This document shows, piece after piece, positions 8,886 through 17,363 of a stretch of DNA of 64,000 nt. The stretch is taken from assembly GCF_011516755.1 (NCBI RefSeq), contig NZ_WOSY01000009.1, positions 113,902-177,901 of the forward strand, written 5' to 3'. The notes under the pieces were generated by a model. That model saw only the letters and a program-made list of their open reading frames with translations. It ran no database searches and had not been told where the DNA came from. The position numbers were made by a program, and so were the translations under genes. Position 1 is the first letter of the stretch. Each line of letters begins with the position of its first letter. The stretch comes from Acetobacter conturbans. GTDB taxonomy: Bacteria > Pseudomonadota > Alphaproteobacteria > Acetobacterales > Acetobacteraceae.

Positions 8886-9806
8886 TTATCTGTTAAGAAG
8901 TGCGAGGAGCCCGTCGAGCTGGTCCAGCGTGCGGTAGGAAAACCGGATGGTGCCGCCTTTTCCATCAAACTGAATCTGGACCGGAAGCCCGAGTTTGGTG
9001 GCGAGATCACGTTCCAGCATGGCGATTTCCGGGTCACGCCGTTCACGGACCGGTTTCTTGTCAGGATGAGCCCTCTCTTTCACGGCTTTCTGTGCGAGCG
9101 CTTCCGTCTGCCGCACAGATAGATCGCGGGCAATGACCTCCTTCGCGGCGGCCACGGGGTCCGGGTGAGCCAGCAGGGCGCGGGCATGTCCGGCGGACAG
9201 TTTTCCTTCAATGACATCCGCCCGTAAAGGCGCAGGCAGACGCAGAAGGCGCAGCGTGTTGGTGATATGCGGACGCGACTTGCCGATGGCCCGGGCCAGT
9301 TCGTCCTGCGTCAGCCGGTAGTCCTCGATCAGACGGCTGAACCCTTCTGCTTCTTCCATCGGGTTGAGATCTGCGCGTTGCAGATTCTCCACGAGGGCAG
9401 CCGCCATCGCATCCGTGTCATCGAGTTCACGGACGAGGACGGGAACCTCATGCAGCCCCGCCTGCTGCGCGGCCCGCCAGCGGCGTTCACCACCGATGAT
9501 CTGATACATGCCCGGTTTATCGGGGTGGGCACGGGCGAGGAGTGGTTGCAGGATGCCGCGTGCCCGGATGGATTCGGTCAGTTCAGCGAGCGCTTCCGGT
9601 GCGAAGGTCTGCCGTGGCTGAAAGGGGCTGGGCTCAAGGGATTCAACGGGCAGGGACGAGACGCCACCACCTTTCCCCTGTGTCTGTGCAGGGGCTGCGC
9701 TGTCGGCAGGCGCCACGTCTACGATGATCTTCGCGGGCTCTTCGCCCAGAAGAGCGGCAAGGCCGCGACCGAGACGAGGGCGGGCGGTTGTCTTCTTCGT
9801 GCTCAC
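8886..9806 (-). CDS. parB: Chromosome partitioning protein ParB
   Basis: This 306-residue ParB/Spo0J protein binds parS, uses CTP to clamp and spread on DNA, and hands the origin region to ParA. It shows the N-terminal Box I/II region (SPFQPRQTF, then QIIGGERRWRAAQQAG near residues 60-115). A central helix-turn-helix follows (LTQDELARAIGKSRPHITNTL), and a C-terminal dimerisation segment ends in LDQLDGLLALLNR. It follows parA by 9 bases, and two parS-like sites lie upstream inside rsmG and mnmE. Confidence 0.97.
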   Translation of the reverse strand: MSTKKTTARPRLGRGLAALLGEEPAKIIVDVAPADSAAPAQTQGKGGGVSSLPVESLEPSPFQPRQTFAPEALAELTESIRARGILQPLLARAHPDKPGMYQIIGGERRWRAAQQAGLHEVPVLVRELDDTDAMAAALVENLQRADLNPMEEAEGFSRLIEDYRLTQDELARAIGKSRPHITNTLRLLRLPAPLRADVIEGKLSAGHARALLAHPDPVAAAKEVIARDLSVRQTEALAQKAVKERAHPDKKPVRERRDPEIAMLERDLATKLGLPVQIQFDGKGGTIRFSYRTLDQLDGLLALLNR

Positions 9807-9815
9807 GCTGAGACC

Positions 9816-10670
9816 TCAGTTGCTCGGGTTTTCCAGACGGGCGCGCAGTTCCTGCGCGAGAGTGGTGTAGGACGCAGCGCCGCTGGATCGGGGGTCATAC
9901 GTCATGACCGGCGTGCCGTGGCTCTGGGCTTCCGAAATGCGGATATTGCGGGGAATGACGGTGTCCATGACGGCGTCGCCAAAGAAACTGCGCGCATCGG
10001 CGGCGACAAGTTCGGACAGGTTGTTGCGCCGGTCATACATCGTCAGCACGATGCCCGCCGTCCTGAGGGATGGATTGAATTGTTTCCGGATCTTCTCGAT
10101 CGTGCGTGTCAGATGGCTGATGCCTTCGAGCGCGAAAAACTCGCACTGGAGCGGGGCGATGACCCCATCGGCCGCGACAAGGGCGTTCAGAGTCAGCAGG
10201 CCGAGACTGGGCGGGCAGTCGATGAGAATGTAGTCGGCCTCGCCATCAAGCGATTGCAGCGCGGTCTTGAGGCGGTCCTGCCGGTCGTCCTCGGTGATGA
10301 GTTCGATTTCGGCTCCCACCAGTTCCGTGCTGGCGGTGATGATGCCGAGATTGTCGATGGCCGTTTCCCGCAGCAGCGTTTTTGCGTCGGCTTCGCCCAT
10401 CAGCAGCGTGTAGGAGCCCTGCTTGCGGGCGTTGTATTCCACGCCAAGGCCGGTGGAGGCGTTGCCCTGAGGGTCGAGGTCGATCAGCACGACACGGCTG
10501 CCCGTCTGTGCGAGGGCAGCGGCGAGATTGATGGCCGTCGTCGTTTTGCCGACGCCACCTTTCTGGTTGGCGATGGCGAGTGTGATGGGGTGCGTGAGAC
10601 CTTGTGCCGGGCGTTTGCCCTGTTTCGAGGATGCTGTTTTCTTCGTGGAGTCAGACACGCCTGATGTCAC
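9816..10670 (-). CDS. parA: Chromosome partitioning ATPase ParA
   Basis: This 284-residue ParA/Soj ATPase has the deviant Walker A motif [13 protein letters not shown] near residue 37. [15 protein letters not shown] (switch I region) and [18 protein letters not shown] (Walker B) follow. It forms ATP-dependent dimers on the nucleoid and moves ParB-parS complexes. It starts with GTG and overlaps the end of rsmG by 20 bases. A second GTG at 10658 would shorten the overlap. The N-terminal extension of about 25 residues is Lys/Ser-rich. Confidence 0.97.
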   Translation of the reverse strand: MTSGVSDSTKKTASSKQGKRPAQGLTHPITLAIANQKGGVGKTTTAINLAAALAQTGSRVVLIDLDPQGNASTGLGVEYNARKQGSYTLLMGEADAKTLLRETAIDNLGIITASTELVGAEIELITEDDRQDRLKTALQSLDGEADYILIDCPPSLGLLTLNALVAADGVIAPLQCEFFALEGISHLTRTIEKIRKQFNPSLRTAGIVLTMYDRRNNLSELVAADARSFFGDAVMDTVIPRNIRISEAQSHGTPVMTYDPRSSGAASYTTLAQELRARLENPSN

Positions 10671-11244
10671 TTATCTTCAGGATGGAGCCGCCTGCGGTGC
10701 GGCTGGGGATTTGCGTGACTGTCATGTGCCAGTCGCGTTCGGCGTCGGTCAACTCATCGGCGGCATGTTGCCCCTTGAGAAACAGCGCATAACCGTCAGG
10801 GGTCACCAGTTTTTCCGTCCATGTGAGCAGTTTCGACAGATTTGCCAGAGCCCGGGCGGTGACGACGGGGGCGGGTGGCAGATCGACGGATTCGATTCTC
10901 TGGTTGATGACGTGGGCACGACAGCCTGTCGCCCGGCTTGCTTCTCGCAGGAAAGCGGCCTTGCGTCGATCTGATTCGACCATCGTGACATCAGCGTCGG
11001 CCGCAATGGCCAGAATGAGAGCGGGGAACCCGCCCCCGGATCCAAGATCGATGATGCGCGTGCCGGGTTGCACCAGAGGCACAAGTTGCAGGCTGTCGTT
11101 GATGTGGCGTTCCCACAGATGCGGAACGTCCCCGGGCGATATCAGATTAATCTTCGCCGTCCAGCGTGTCAGAAGGTCGGCGAAGCAGGTGAGGCGCTCC
11201 TGTGTTTCACGTGAAACGTCGGGAAGAGAGGCTGCTTTGTGCAT
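10651..11244 (-). CDS. rsmG: 16S rRNA (guanine527-N7)-methyltransferase RsmG
   Basis: This 197-residue GidB/RsmG enzyme methylates N7 of G527 in 16S rRNA with SAM. The SAM fold is seen in [18 protein letters not shown] (about residues 62-79) and [18 protein letters not shown], and [11 protein letters not shown] lies near the N-terminus. It sits 2 bases after mnmG in the classic mnmE-mnmG-rsmG-parA-parB order. A parS site lies within its first codons. Confidence 0.95.
   Translation of the reverse strand: MHKAASLPDVSRETQERLTCFADLLTRWTAKINLISPGDVPHLWERHINDSLQLVPLVQPGTRIIDLGSGGGFPALILAIAADADVTMVESDRRKAAFLREASRATGCRAHVINQRIESVDLPPAPVVTARALANLSKLLTWTEKLVTPDGYALFLKGQHAADELTDAERDWHMTVTQIPSRTAGGSILKISDIRRV
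11203..11218. other. parS centromere-like site inside rsmG
   Basis: TGTTTCACGTGAAACG differs from the canonical 16-bp parS (TGTTTCACGTGAAACA) only at the last base. It lies about 1.4 kb from parB, inside the 5' end of rsmG, and is an expected ParB loading site near the replication origin. Confidence 0.92.
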
Positions 11245-11246
11245 AT

Positions 11247-13109
11247 TTATGCAGCCTGCCGGATATGCGCGAGCAGCGCCACGAGTGCCGAGGGGGTGAT
11301 TCCGGGAATCCGCTGAGCTGCCGAGAAGTTTTGCGGACTGGCCTGCTGGAGGCGTTCCTGCATTTCCGTGCTGAGGCCGCCCACGCGGGTGAAGTCGAAA
11401 CCATGCGGAATGAGGACCGCAGATTCCGCATGAAGCTGTCGGATTTCCCGCTCCTGACGCACCAGATAGCCGCTGTATCGCGCTTCCGTTTCTACATGCA
11501 GACGCACCCGAGGGGAAAGTTCAGCAAGCCAGGGCGCGAGGCGTGTTGCTACATCGGGGGGGGCTCCGGACGCCAGAATATCGAACAGCGAACGACGGCG
11601 GCCATCCTGAGAAGCACTCCCTCCAGCTTCCATGATTGCGGCGGGCAGCCATGTTTCCATTTTTGCCCGTTCTGTCGATGCTTTCAGTGCAGCAGAGGAT
11701 TTTTCAAAAATGTCTGCCCGCTCTGAGCCGATGCATCCCCAGTTCAGACCGATGGGCGTAAGGCGCAGATCGGCATTGTCGGCGCGCAATGTCAGGCGGT
11801 ATTCAGCGCGGGATGTGAACATCCGGTAAGGCTCTGAGACTCCCTGCGTGACAAGGTCATCGACCATCACGCCCAGATAGGCTTCGCTGCGATCGAGCGT
11901 GACCGGAGCGCTTTCTGCCGCACGGCGTGCTGCATTGATCCCCGCCAGCAGGCCCTGAGCCCCGGCCTCTTCATAACCGGTGGTGCCGTTGATCTGTCCG
12001 GCCAGATACAGCCCGGGAAGTGCGCGCAGTTCGAGGCTGTGAGACAGGGCGCGCGGATCAATGTAATCATATTCCACGGCATAGCCTGGGCGGACGATGC
12101 GCGCGCGCTCCAGTCCGGGAATGGTGCGGAGCATGGCTTCCTGCACGAAGAGCGGCAGGCTGGTCGAGATGCCGTTGGGATAGACGAGATCGCCTCCCGG
12201 ATTGCCCGGCAAGGCTTCGGGTTCGAGGAAGATCTGGTGTGACGTCTTTTCGGCAAAGCGCACGACCTTGTCTTCAATCGACGGGCAGTAACGCGGCCCA
12301 CGGCCAGCGATGGCGCCTCCATACACCGCCGAGAGATGAATATGCTCTCTGATGATGGCGTGAGTCTGCTCGTTGGTAGCCGTTATCCGGCAGTTGACCT
12401 GCGGGTTGGTGATCTGCGCGGTCATGCGCGAAAAAGGCTCCGGGATCGTATCGCCCGGATCTTCCGCCAGCGAGTCCCAGTCGATGCTGCTGCGCTCGAT
12501 ACGGGCAGGCGTGCCGGTTTTGAGGCGGCCCATCGGCAGGCCGAGGGCTTCGAGGCGCTGGCCCAGTGCATTGGCGGGGCGGTCGCCGATGCGTCCCGCC
12601 GGTTCGGTCTCATGGCCGAAATGGATGACGCCGCGAAGGAAGGTGCCTGTCGCCAGCACCACGGACGGAGCCGCGAACTCCCGACCGTCCTCGCAGATCA
12701 CACCCGCGACGGCGTGGTCGGTGGTGAGGCGAAGGTCTCCGGCGGCAGCCTCCACGACGGTCAGATTATTCGTGTCGGCCAGAAGCTTATGGATGGCCGC
12801 ACGATAAAGGCCCCGATCCGTCTGCGCGCGAGGTCCGTGAACGGCAGGTCCTTTAGAGCGGTTCAGGAGTTTGAAGTGAATCCCCGCAGCATCGGCTGCT
12901 CGCCCCATGAGGCCATCCAGCGCATCGATTTCACGAACAAGATGCCCTTTGCCGATGCCGCCGATGGCCGGATTGCACGACATCGCGCCGACCGTTTCCA
13001 TGCTGTGAGTGAGCAGGAGTGTCTTTGCTCCGCAACGCGCCGCCGCCGCCGCCGCTTCACAGCCTGCGTGGCCGCCTCCCACGACGATGACATCGAACCG
13101 CGTTTCCAT
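11247..13109 (-). CDS. mnmG: tRNA uridine-5-carboxymethylaminomethyl modification enzyme MnmG
   Basis: This 620-residue GidA/MnmG is the FAD-binding partner of MnmE that builds the cmnm5 group on wobble U34 of certain tRNAs. It has the FAD motif [19 protein letters not shown] at the N-terminus, [20 protein letters not shown] with a conserved Cys, and [18 protein letters not shown]. The C-terminal helical region has [10 protein letters not shown]. Length is normal for the family. The gene starts 12 bases after mnmE, so the two subunits are co-transcribed. Confidence 0.97.
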   Translation of the reverse strand: METRFDVIVVGGGHAGCEAAAAAARCGAKTLLLTHSMETVGAMSCNPAIGGIGKGHLVREIDALDGLMGRAADAAGIHFKLLNRSKGPAVHGPRAQTDRGLYRAAIHKLLADTNNLTVVEAAAGDLRLTTDHAVAGVICEDGREFAAPSVVLATGTFLRGVIHFGHETEPAGRIGDRPANALGQRLEALGLPMGRLKTGTPARIERSSIDWDSLAEDPGDTIPEPFSRMTAQITNPQVNCRITATNEQTHAIIREHIHLSAVYGGAIAGRGPRYCPSIEDKVVRFAEKTSHQIFLEPEALPGNPGGDLVYPNGISTSLPLFVQEAMLRTIPGLERARIVRPGYAVEYDYIDPRALSHSLELRALPGLYLAGQINGTTGYEEAGAQGLLAGINAARRAAESAPVTLDRSEAYLGVMVDDLVTQGVSEPYRMFTSRAEYRLTLRADNADLRLTPIGLNWGCIGSERADIFEKSSAALKASTERAKMETWLPAAIMEAGGSASQDGRRRSLFDILASGAPPDVATRLAPWLAELSPRVRLHVETEARYSGYLVRQEREIRQLHAESAVLIPHGFDFTRVGGLSTEMQERLQQASPQNFSAAQRIPGITPSALVALLAHIRQAA

Positions 13110-13121
13110 GATGGCAACCTC

Positions 13122-14456
13122 TCACTTTCCGATGCAGAACTGCCCGAAGATGGTATCCAGTATATCCTCGACGCCGATTTCGCCAGTAAGTCGTCCGATC
13201 GCCCGCATCGCCTGACGCAATTCCTCTCCCCGAATTTCCGGCCAGTCTGTCGCAAGGGCTGCTTCCAGACACTCGTGGGCAGTTTCAGCGGCGGCGCGAT
13301 GGCGTGCACGGGTCAGAGGAGGCGGTCCGCTTCCTTGTGTCAGTGCGACCGCTTTCTCTTCAAGTTTTTTTCTCAGGGAGTGTATGCCTGCGCCGGTCTG
13401 GACACTGATGCCCGCGACAGGAACCCCTTCGAGCGTCGAGGGCGCAGGTGTAAGATCGGTCTTGTTGCAGACGATAAGGGCGCGAGCGATAGGCCGTGGA
13501 AGAGGCTGATCCGCAGGGAACATCTGGATGACACAGTCAGAATGTTCCACGTGAAACATTGCCCGACGCACGCCTTCGGCTTCAATCGGATCACTGGTTT
13601 CTCTCAGGCCCGCTGTATCGACCAGTGTGACTTTTACTCCGGCCAGCGTGGTGGTGATTTCGATCGTGTCACGCGTCGTTCCGGCGATGGGAGATACGAT
13701 GGCCGCATCACGTTCCGACAGCAGGTTCAGGAGGCTGGATTTGCCGGCATTTGGCGGCCCAACGATGGCAAACACCAGTCCGCGACGAATGCGTTCACCC
13801 CGTTCGCCATCCGTGAGGTGATGGCTGATGTCCCTGTCGAGGGCCCGGATCTCTGAGAGAAGGGCGTCTTCCACTTCCGGTGGGAGTTCTTCATCCGGGA
13901 AGTCGATCAGTGCTTCCTGTTGAGCGAGAATGGCACGCAGTCGGGCGGCCCATCCTTTGTAAAGACCGCTGAGCGCACCATCGACCTGCGCCAGAGCCTG
14001 CCTGCGCTGGGCTTCGGTTTCCGCTTCGATGAGGTCGGCGATGCCCTCAGCTTCCGTCAGGTCGACGCGTCCATGCATGAAGGCGCGTCGTGTGAATTCT
14101 CCCGGTTCTGCAGGGCGTGCGCCAGCCGCCACGAGCGCGTCCGCGACGGCGGAGATGATGGCAGGCCCTGCGTGCAGATGGAGTTCGAAACTGTCTTCGC
14201 CGGTGTAGCTGTTGGGGCCGGGTGTCCAGATGACAATCGCATCATCCAGATGGTCGTCGTGTTCTTCCGCATTGCGCCAGAGACGTCGCAGTGAGGTGCG
14301 ACGTGGCGACGGCATGTCTCCCACCAGTTGCCGCAGAACGGCGTGGCTGCCCACTCCGCTGATACGCATGATTGCGATGGCGGCCCGCCCCGCGCCGGTT
14401 GCGAGTGCGAAAATCGGCGGAAGTTCATGGTGACGAGGCGATCCGGCGGATGTCAT
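13122..14456 (-). CDS. mnmE: tRNA modification GTPase MnmE
   Basis: The ATG at 14456 gives MTSAGSPRHHELPPIFALAT, matching the normal family start, and a 444-residue protein. An N-terminal tetrahydrofolate-binding domain (GAGRAAIAIMRISG) comes first. The G domain contains GPPNAGKSSLLNLL (G1), DTAGLRETSDPIE (G3) and CNKTDL (G4). The protein ends in the catalytic CIGK tail. It works with MnmG on U34 of tRNA. The first gene of the minus-strand operon is transcribed from the gap shared with ogt. A parS-like site lies within the coding region. Confidence 0.97.
   Translation of the reverse strand: MTSAGSPRHHELPPIFALATGAGRAAIAIMRISGVGSHAVLRQLVGDMPSPRRTSLRRLWRNAEEHDDHLDDAIVIWTPGPNSYTGEDSFELHLHAGPAIISAVADALVAAGARPAEPGEFTRRAFMHGRVDLTEAEGIADLIEAETEAQRRQALAQVDGALSGLYKGWAARLRAILAQQEALIDFPDEELPPEVEDALLSEIRALDRDISHHLTDGERGERIRRGLVFAIVGPPNAGKSSLLNLLSERDAAIVSPIAGTTRDTIEITTTLAGVKVTLVDTAGLRETSDPIEAEGVRRAMFHVEHSDCVIQMFPADQPLPRPIARALIVCNKTDLTPAPSTLEGVPVAGISVQTGAGIHSLRKKLEEKAVALTQGSGPPPLTRARHRAAAETAHECLEAALATDWPEIRGEELRQAMRAIGRLTGEIGVEDILDTIFGQFCIGK
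13543..13558. other. parS-like site inside mnmE
   Basis: TGTTCCACGTGAAACA is one base away from the canonical parS palindrome. It is the second such site upstream of parAB and lies within the GTPase domain codons of mnmE. Confidence 0.88.
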
Positions 14457-14583
14457 GGAATGGTAGGACTCGCTGCAGAAACAGTGTAGAAACCGATATT
14501 GACGAGAAGCTCGTCGATTGATGAGAAGAAATAGCACGTCTTGTGTTTTGCCGTGCGTCCCATCGTCTGTGTGGAGTCGATTC

Positions 14584-15036
14584 ATGCCTCAACTTTCGCT
14601 GCATTCTCCTCTGGGGCCATTGACCCTCACTGAAGAGGACGGAGCGATTATTTCCCTCGACTGGGGGTGGGGGCGCGACCAAACGGAGACACCCGTGCTG
14701 TGTGAGGCGCGGGACTGGCTCGATAAATGGTTTGATACGCCTAATGGGGACTTTCCGTTGTCGCTGAAACCGCACGGGACGGCTTACCAGAATAAGGTAT
14801 GGGCTGCTGTGGCTGGGATTCCGGCGGGTGAGACGCGCACTTACAAAGATATCGCCGAAAAAGTTGGCGGTTCCCCTCGCTCTGTCGGGCAGGCTGTGGG
14901 TCGTAATCCGATCCCGATTTTGATTCCCTGTCATCGCGTGGTGGGAATGCACGGCCTGGGCGGTTATTCAGGCGACGGTGGGCTGGATGATAAAGTCTGG
15001 TTGCTGGAGTTTGAAGGGGTGGTGGTGCCGACCTGA
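14584..15036 (+). CDS. ogt: Methylated-DNA--[protein]-cysteine S-methyltransferase
   Basis: This 150-residue Ogt/AGT-type protein repairs O6-alkylguanine by transferring the alkyl group to its own Cys. The active-site motif NPIPILIPCHRVVG is intact, as are the preceding helix-turn-helix residues ETRTYKDIAEKVGGSPRSVGQAVGRN. The start at 14584 (MPQLSLHS) is the family-typical one. A longer in-frame ATG at 14518 would add an unlikely Cys/Ser-rich tail. It is divergent from mnmE, with 127 bases between them. The very short N-terminal domain suggests the Ogt branch. Confidence 0.93.
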   Translation: MPQLSLHSPLGPLTLTEEDGAIISLDWGWGRDQTETPVLCEARDWLDKWFDTPNGDFPLSLKPHGTAYQNKVWAAVAGIPAGETRTYKDIAEKVGGSPRSVGQAVGRNPIPILIPCHRVVGMHGLGGYSGDGGLDDKVWLLEFEGVVVPT

Positions 15037-15192
15037 TCGCGCGCGGGAAGCCGGTTCTGGTGGCATTGCTTATGGAAACGACATAATTCTGCCGCAGAGC
15101 GTGATGAAATAATGGTCACGCCTTGATTTTATTTGAATTCGTAGGCTTTTTTAGAAACGAAAATCTTCATGGCCTGTGATCTGTTGGGGTGA

Positions 15193-16101
15193 ATGCAGAG
15201 AATGTCCGATCTTCCTGATAACCCGAAAGTGACCGTTGGTCTTGCGACGTCCGGGCGTGCGCCAATTCTGAAATCGCTGATTGAAGAACTGGGGCGGCAA
15301 AGCGTCATGCCCTCCCGCATTGTCGTGTGCTACCGCAATCCTTCGGATGTGGAAGGTGTTACGCCGGCCCTTGTTCCCGAGGCGGAACTGGTGCTGTTGC
15401 AAGGTAATCGCGGCCTCCCCGCGCAGCGAAATGTCATTCTGGACCATGTCGGCGATACGGACATTGTTCTTTTCCTTGATGACGATTTCTTCCCGCAGCA
15501 GGATTATATCCGGAACATGCTGGACGTTTTTCGCAGCGATGCTCGCATCGTCGGAATGACAGGACAGGTTCTGGAAGATGGCGCGATCGGCCCCGGTCTG
15601 ACCGTCGAACATGCTCTCCCCAGACTGAAAAATGTGAGCCCCGCCTCACCTGATGTCGTGACGGATGTGTTTAACACCTATGGCTGCAATATGGCGTTTC
15701 GTCTGGATGTGATCCGCCGTGAGGGCGTCCGCTTTGACGAGCGCCTGCCTCTGTATGCGTGGTACGAAGATATCGATTTTTCGAGGCGTCTGCTGCCCTA
15801 TGGCCGTATTGTGCGCGGCGATGCTGCGCAGGGCATCCATCTGGGCAGTAAGAGCGGTAAAACATCCGGTGTAAGGCTGGGCTATTCGCAGATCGTCAAT
15901 CCGTTCTATCTGGCGCGGAAGGGATCCTACCTGTGGAGCCATGCCCTCCAGAGCGCGGGACGACACACTCTGATCAATCTGGCGCGGAGTTTTCGTCCGG
16001 AGCCGTGGGTCGACAGAAAAGGCCGAATGGTCGGAAACTGGCTCGCCTGGCGTGACGTTGCGCGCGGACGCCTGAACCCCGAGCGCATTCTCGACCTCTA
16101 G
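15193..16101 (+). CDS. GT2-family glycosyltransferase (first of a pair)
   Basis: This 302-residue GT-A glycosyltransferase has KVTVGLATSGRAPILKSLIE at the N-terminus and GNRGLPAQRNVIL near residue 77. A DxD-type metal site follows in IVLFLDDDFFPQQDYI. The acceptor-side YAWYEDIDFSRRLLPYGR is typical of GT2 rhamnosyl/galactosyl transferases. No membrane segment is visible. A second GT2 gene follows after 58 bases, and the Hint-domain giant protein lies beyond that. The sugar and acceptor are unknown. ATG 15202 is an alternative start. Confidence 0.85.
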   Translation: MQRMSDLPDNPKVTVGLATSGRAPILKSLIEELGRQSVMPSRIVVCYRNPSDVEGVTPALVPEAELVLLQGNRGLPAQRNVILDHVGDTDIVLFLDDDFFPQQDYIRNMLDVFRSDARIVGMTGQVLEDGAIGPGLTVEHALPRLKNVSPASPDVVTDVFNTYGCNMAFRLDVIRREGVRFDERLPLYAWYEDIDFSRRLLPYGRIVRGDAAQGIHLGSKSGKTSGVRLGYSQIVNPFYLARKGSYLWSHALQSAGRHTLINLARSFRPEPWVDRKGRMVGNWLAWRDVARGRLNPERILDL

Positions 16102-16159
16102 TAGACGTGCTTACAGTCTTTGTGTCGAACTGAGTGGCAATCCCCCTGAAGGACGAGAA

Positions 16160-17017
16160 GTGGTCATGCGTTTTTCTCTGATCATACCGACATTGAACCG
16201 TCCTGAGGGCGTCCGGGCCTTTCTGGGCGTGATCGCGCAGCAATCGGTGCGTGATGTTGAAGTGATCGTTGTTGATCAAAGCGGCAGTGATATCTACGAC
16301 GCGGTCATCAGGGATTTCTCTTCATCGCTGACGTTGAAACATATCCGGACCGACGTCAGGAAATGTCGCTATGCCTGTAATCTCGGGGCCGCCGCCGCTT
16401 CGGGTGAAATCATCGCTTTTCCCGATGACGACTGCCTTTATCGTCCCGACACGCTGGAACAGGTCGACGCCCGTTTTCGGAATGATGCCCGGTTGGGGCT
16501 TTTGACAGGCCCTATACGCGATATCGATGGTCGCTCGTCCAACATGGGGCGGTGGCTGACGGCTGACACCCCACTGAATGAGCGAAATATCTGGATCGGT
16601 CTGATCGAATTCAACATGTTCATACGGCGCACCGCCTTTGAGCAGGTTGGGGGCTTCGACCTGAACATGGGGCCAGGCTGCCGTTTTGTTGCCGCGGAAG
16701 GGCAGGATCTGGGGCTGCGATTGCTGCATAGTGGGGTGGAGGGATATTTCGACAGCCGATTGCTGGTGATGCATCCTGATAAATCCACGGATCTCGATCT
16801 GAAACGGGCGAAAAGTTATGGGTGCGGTATGGGCTATGCTCTTCGCAAGAACCACGCGCCCGTTACGCTCGTTCTGACATTCCTCATCCGGCCTGCAGGC
16901 GGGGCGCTTCTGAACCTGTTGAAAGGTCATCGCGCGCTGGTTCTCTATTTCTGCGCTGTATTGCTGGGGCGGCTGGACGGTTATTGTTCTCGCGAAGCAC
17001 GGCAGGTGTGCAAGTAA
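16160..17017 (+). CDS. GT2-family glycosyltransferase (second of a pair)
   Basis: This 285-residue protein begins FSLIIPTLNRPEGVRAFL, with EVIVVDQSGSD and the metal site IIAFPDDDCLYRPDTL. GGFDLNMGPG and GQDLGLRLL follow, typical of GT2 enzymes. The C-terminus has hydrophobic stretches (APVTLVLTFLIRPAGGALL) that may anchor it to the membrane. The GTG start has AAGGA six bases upstream; ATG 16166 is an alternative. It probably acts with the preceding GT2 gene on a surface glycan, which is inference from adjacency. Confidence 0.85.
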   Translation: MVMRFSLIIPTLNRPEGVRAFLGVIAQQSVRDVEVIVVDQSGSDIYDAVIRDFSSSLTLKHIRTDVRKCRYACNLGAAAASGEIIAFPDDDCLYRPDTLEQVDARFRNDARLGLLTGPIRDIDGRSSNMGRWLTADTPLNERNIWIGLIEFNMFIRRTAFEQVGGFDLNMGPGCRFVAAEGQDLGLRLLHSGVEGYFDSRLLVMHPDKSTDLDLKRAKSYGCGMGYALRKNHAPVTLVLTFLIRPAGGALLNLLKGHRALVLYFCAVLLGRLDGYCSREARQVCK

Positions 17018-17363
17018 AATTATCAATTTAGATAATCTATATTATGCGCATTTTAATGAGGTCGCCCAAGAAAAAGAAGGCGGAAATGGCGCTCTTGTCT
17101 TGAAATAGTGGCGGTTCACCGCAGTATTATCTCAAAAAAGAGATGGCGCATGAAGAAGACATCAGTTCTAATTTGCACCTGAGGATCAAAAATTTTCATA
17201 AGTGTATTGAATTGAAAAACCTTAACAAGTGGTATACAAGTCGTGCACTCTTGTTTTGTTAATAATTCGAATCTGTTCGTTCCGTAAGCCTCAGGGGGAT
17301 GACCCCGGTGATCAGGGGCAGCCGGGCACGACTGGTTTCGGCAAATTGAGGTCTCGGATAGAG
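17018..17363. other. AT-rich intergenic region before the Hint-protein gene
   Basis: About 345 bases that are AT-rich from 17020 to 17275 hold no convincing gene. The region probably carries the promoter and a long 5' leader of the Hint-domain gene. No clear hairpin terminator for the upstream GT2 gene was seen. Confidence 0.5.

Noticed and set aside
9267..10664. Long plus-strand frame (465 codons) across parB and parA
   Set aside because: It is antisense to two firmly identified genes and has no family signature; it arises from GC-rich codon bias.
12336..13856. Long plus-strand frame (506 codons) across mnmG and mnmE
   Set aside because: It is antisense to mnmG and mnmE, which are unambiguous; it has no ribosome site or motifs.
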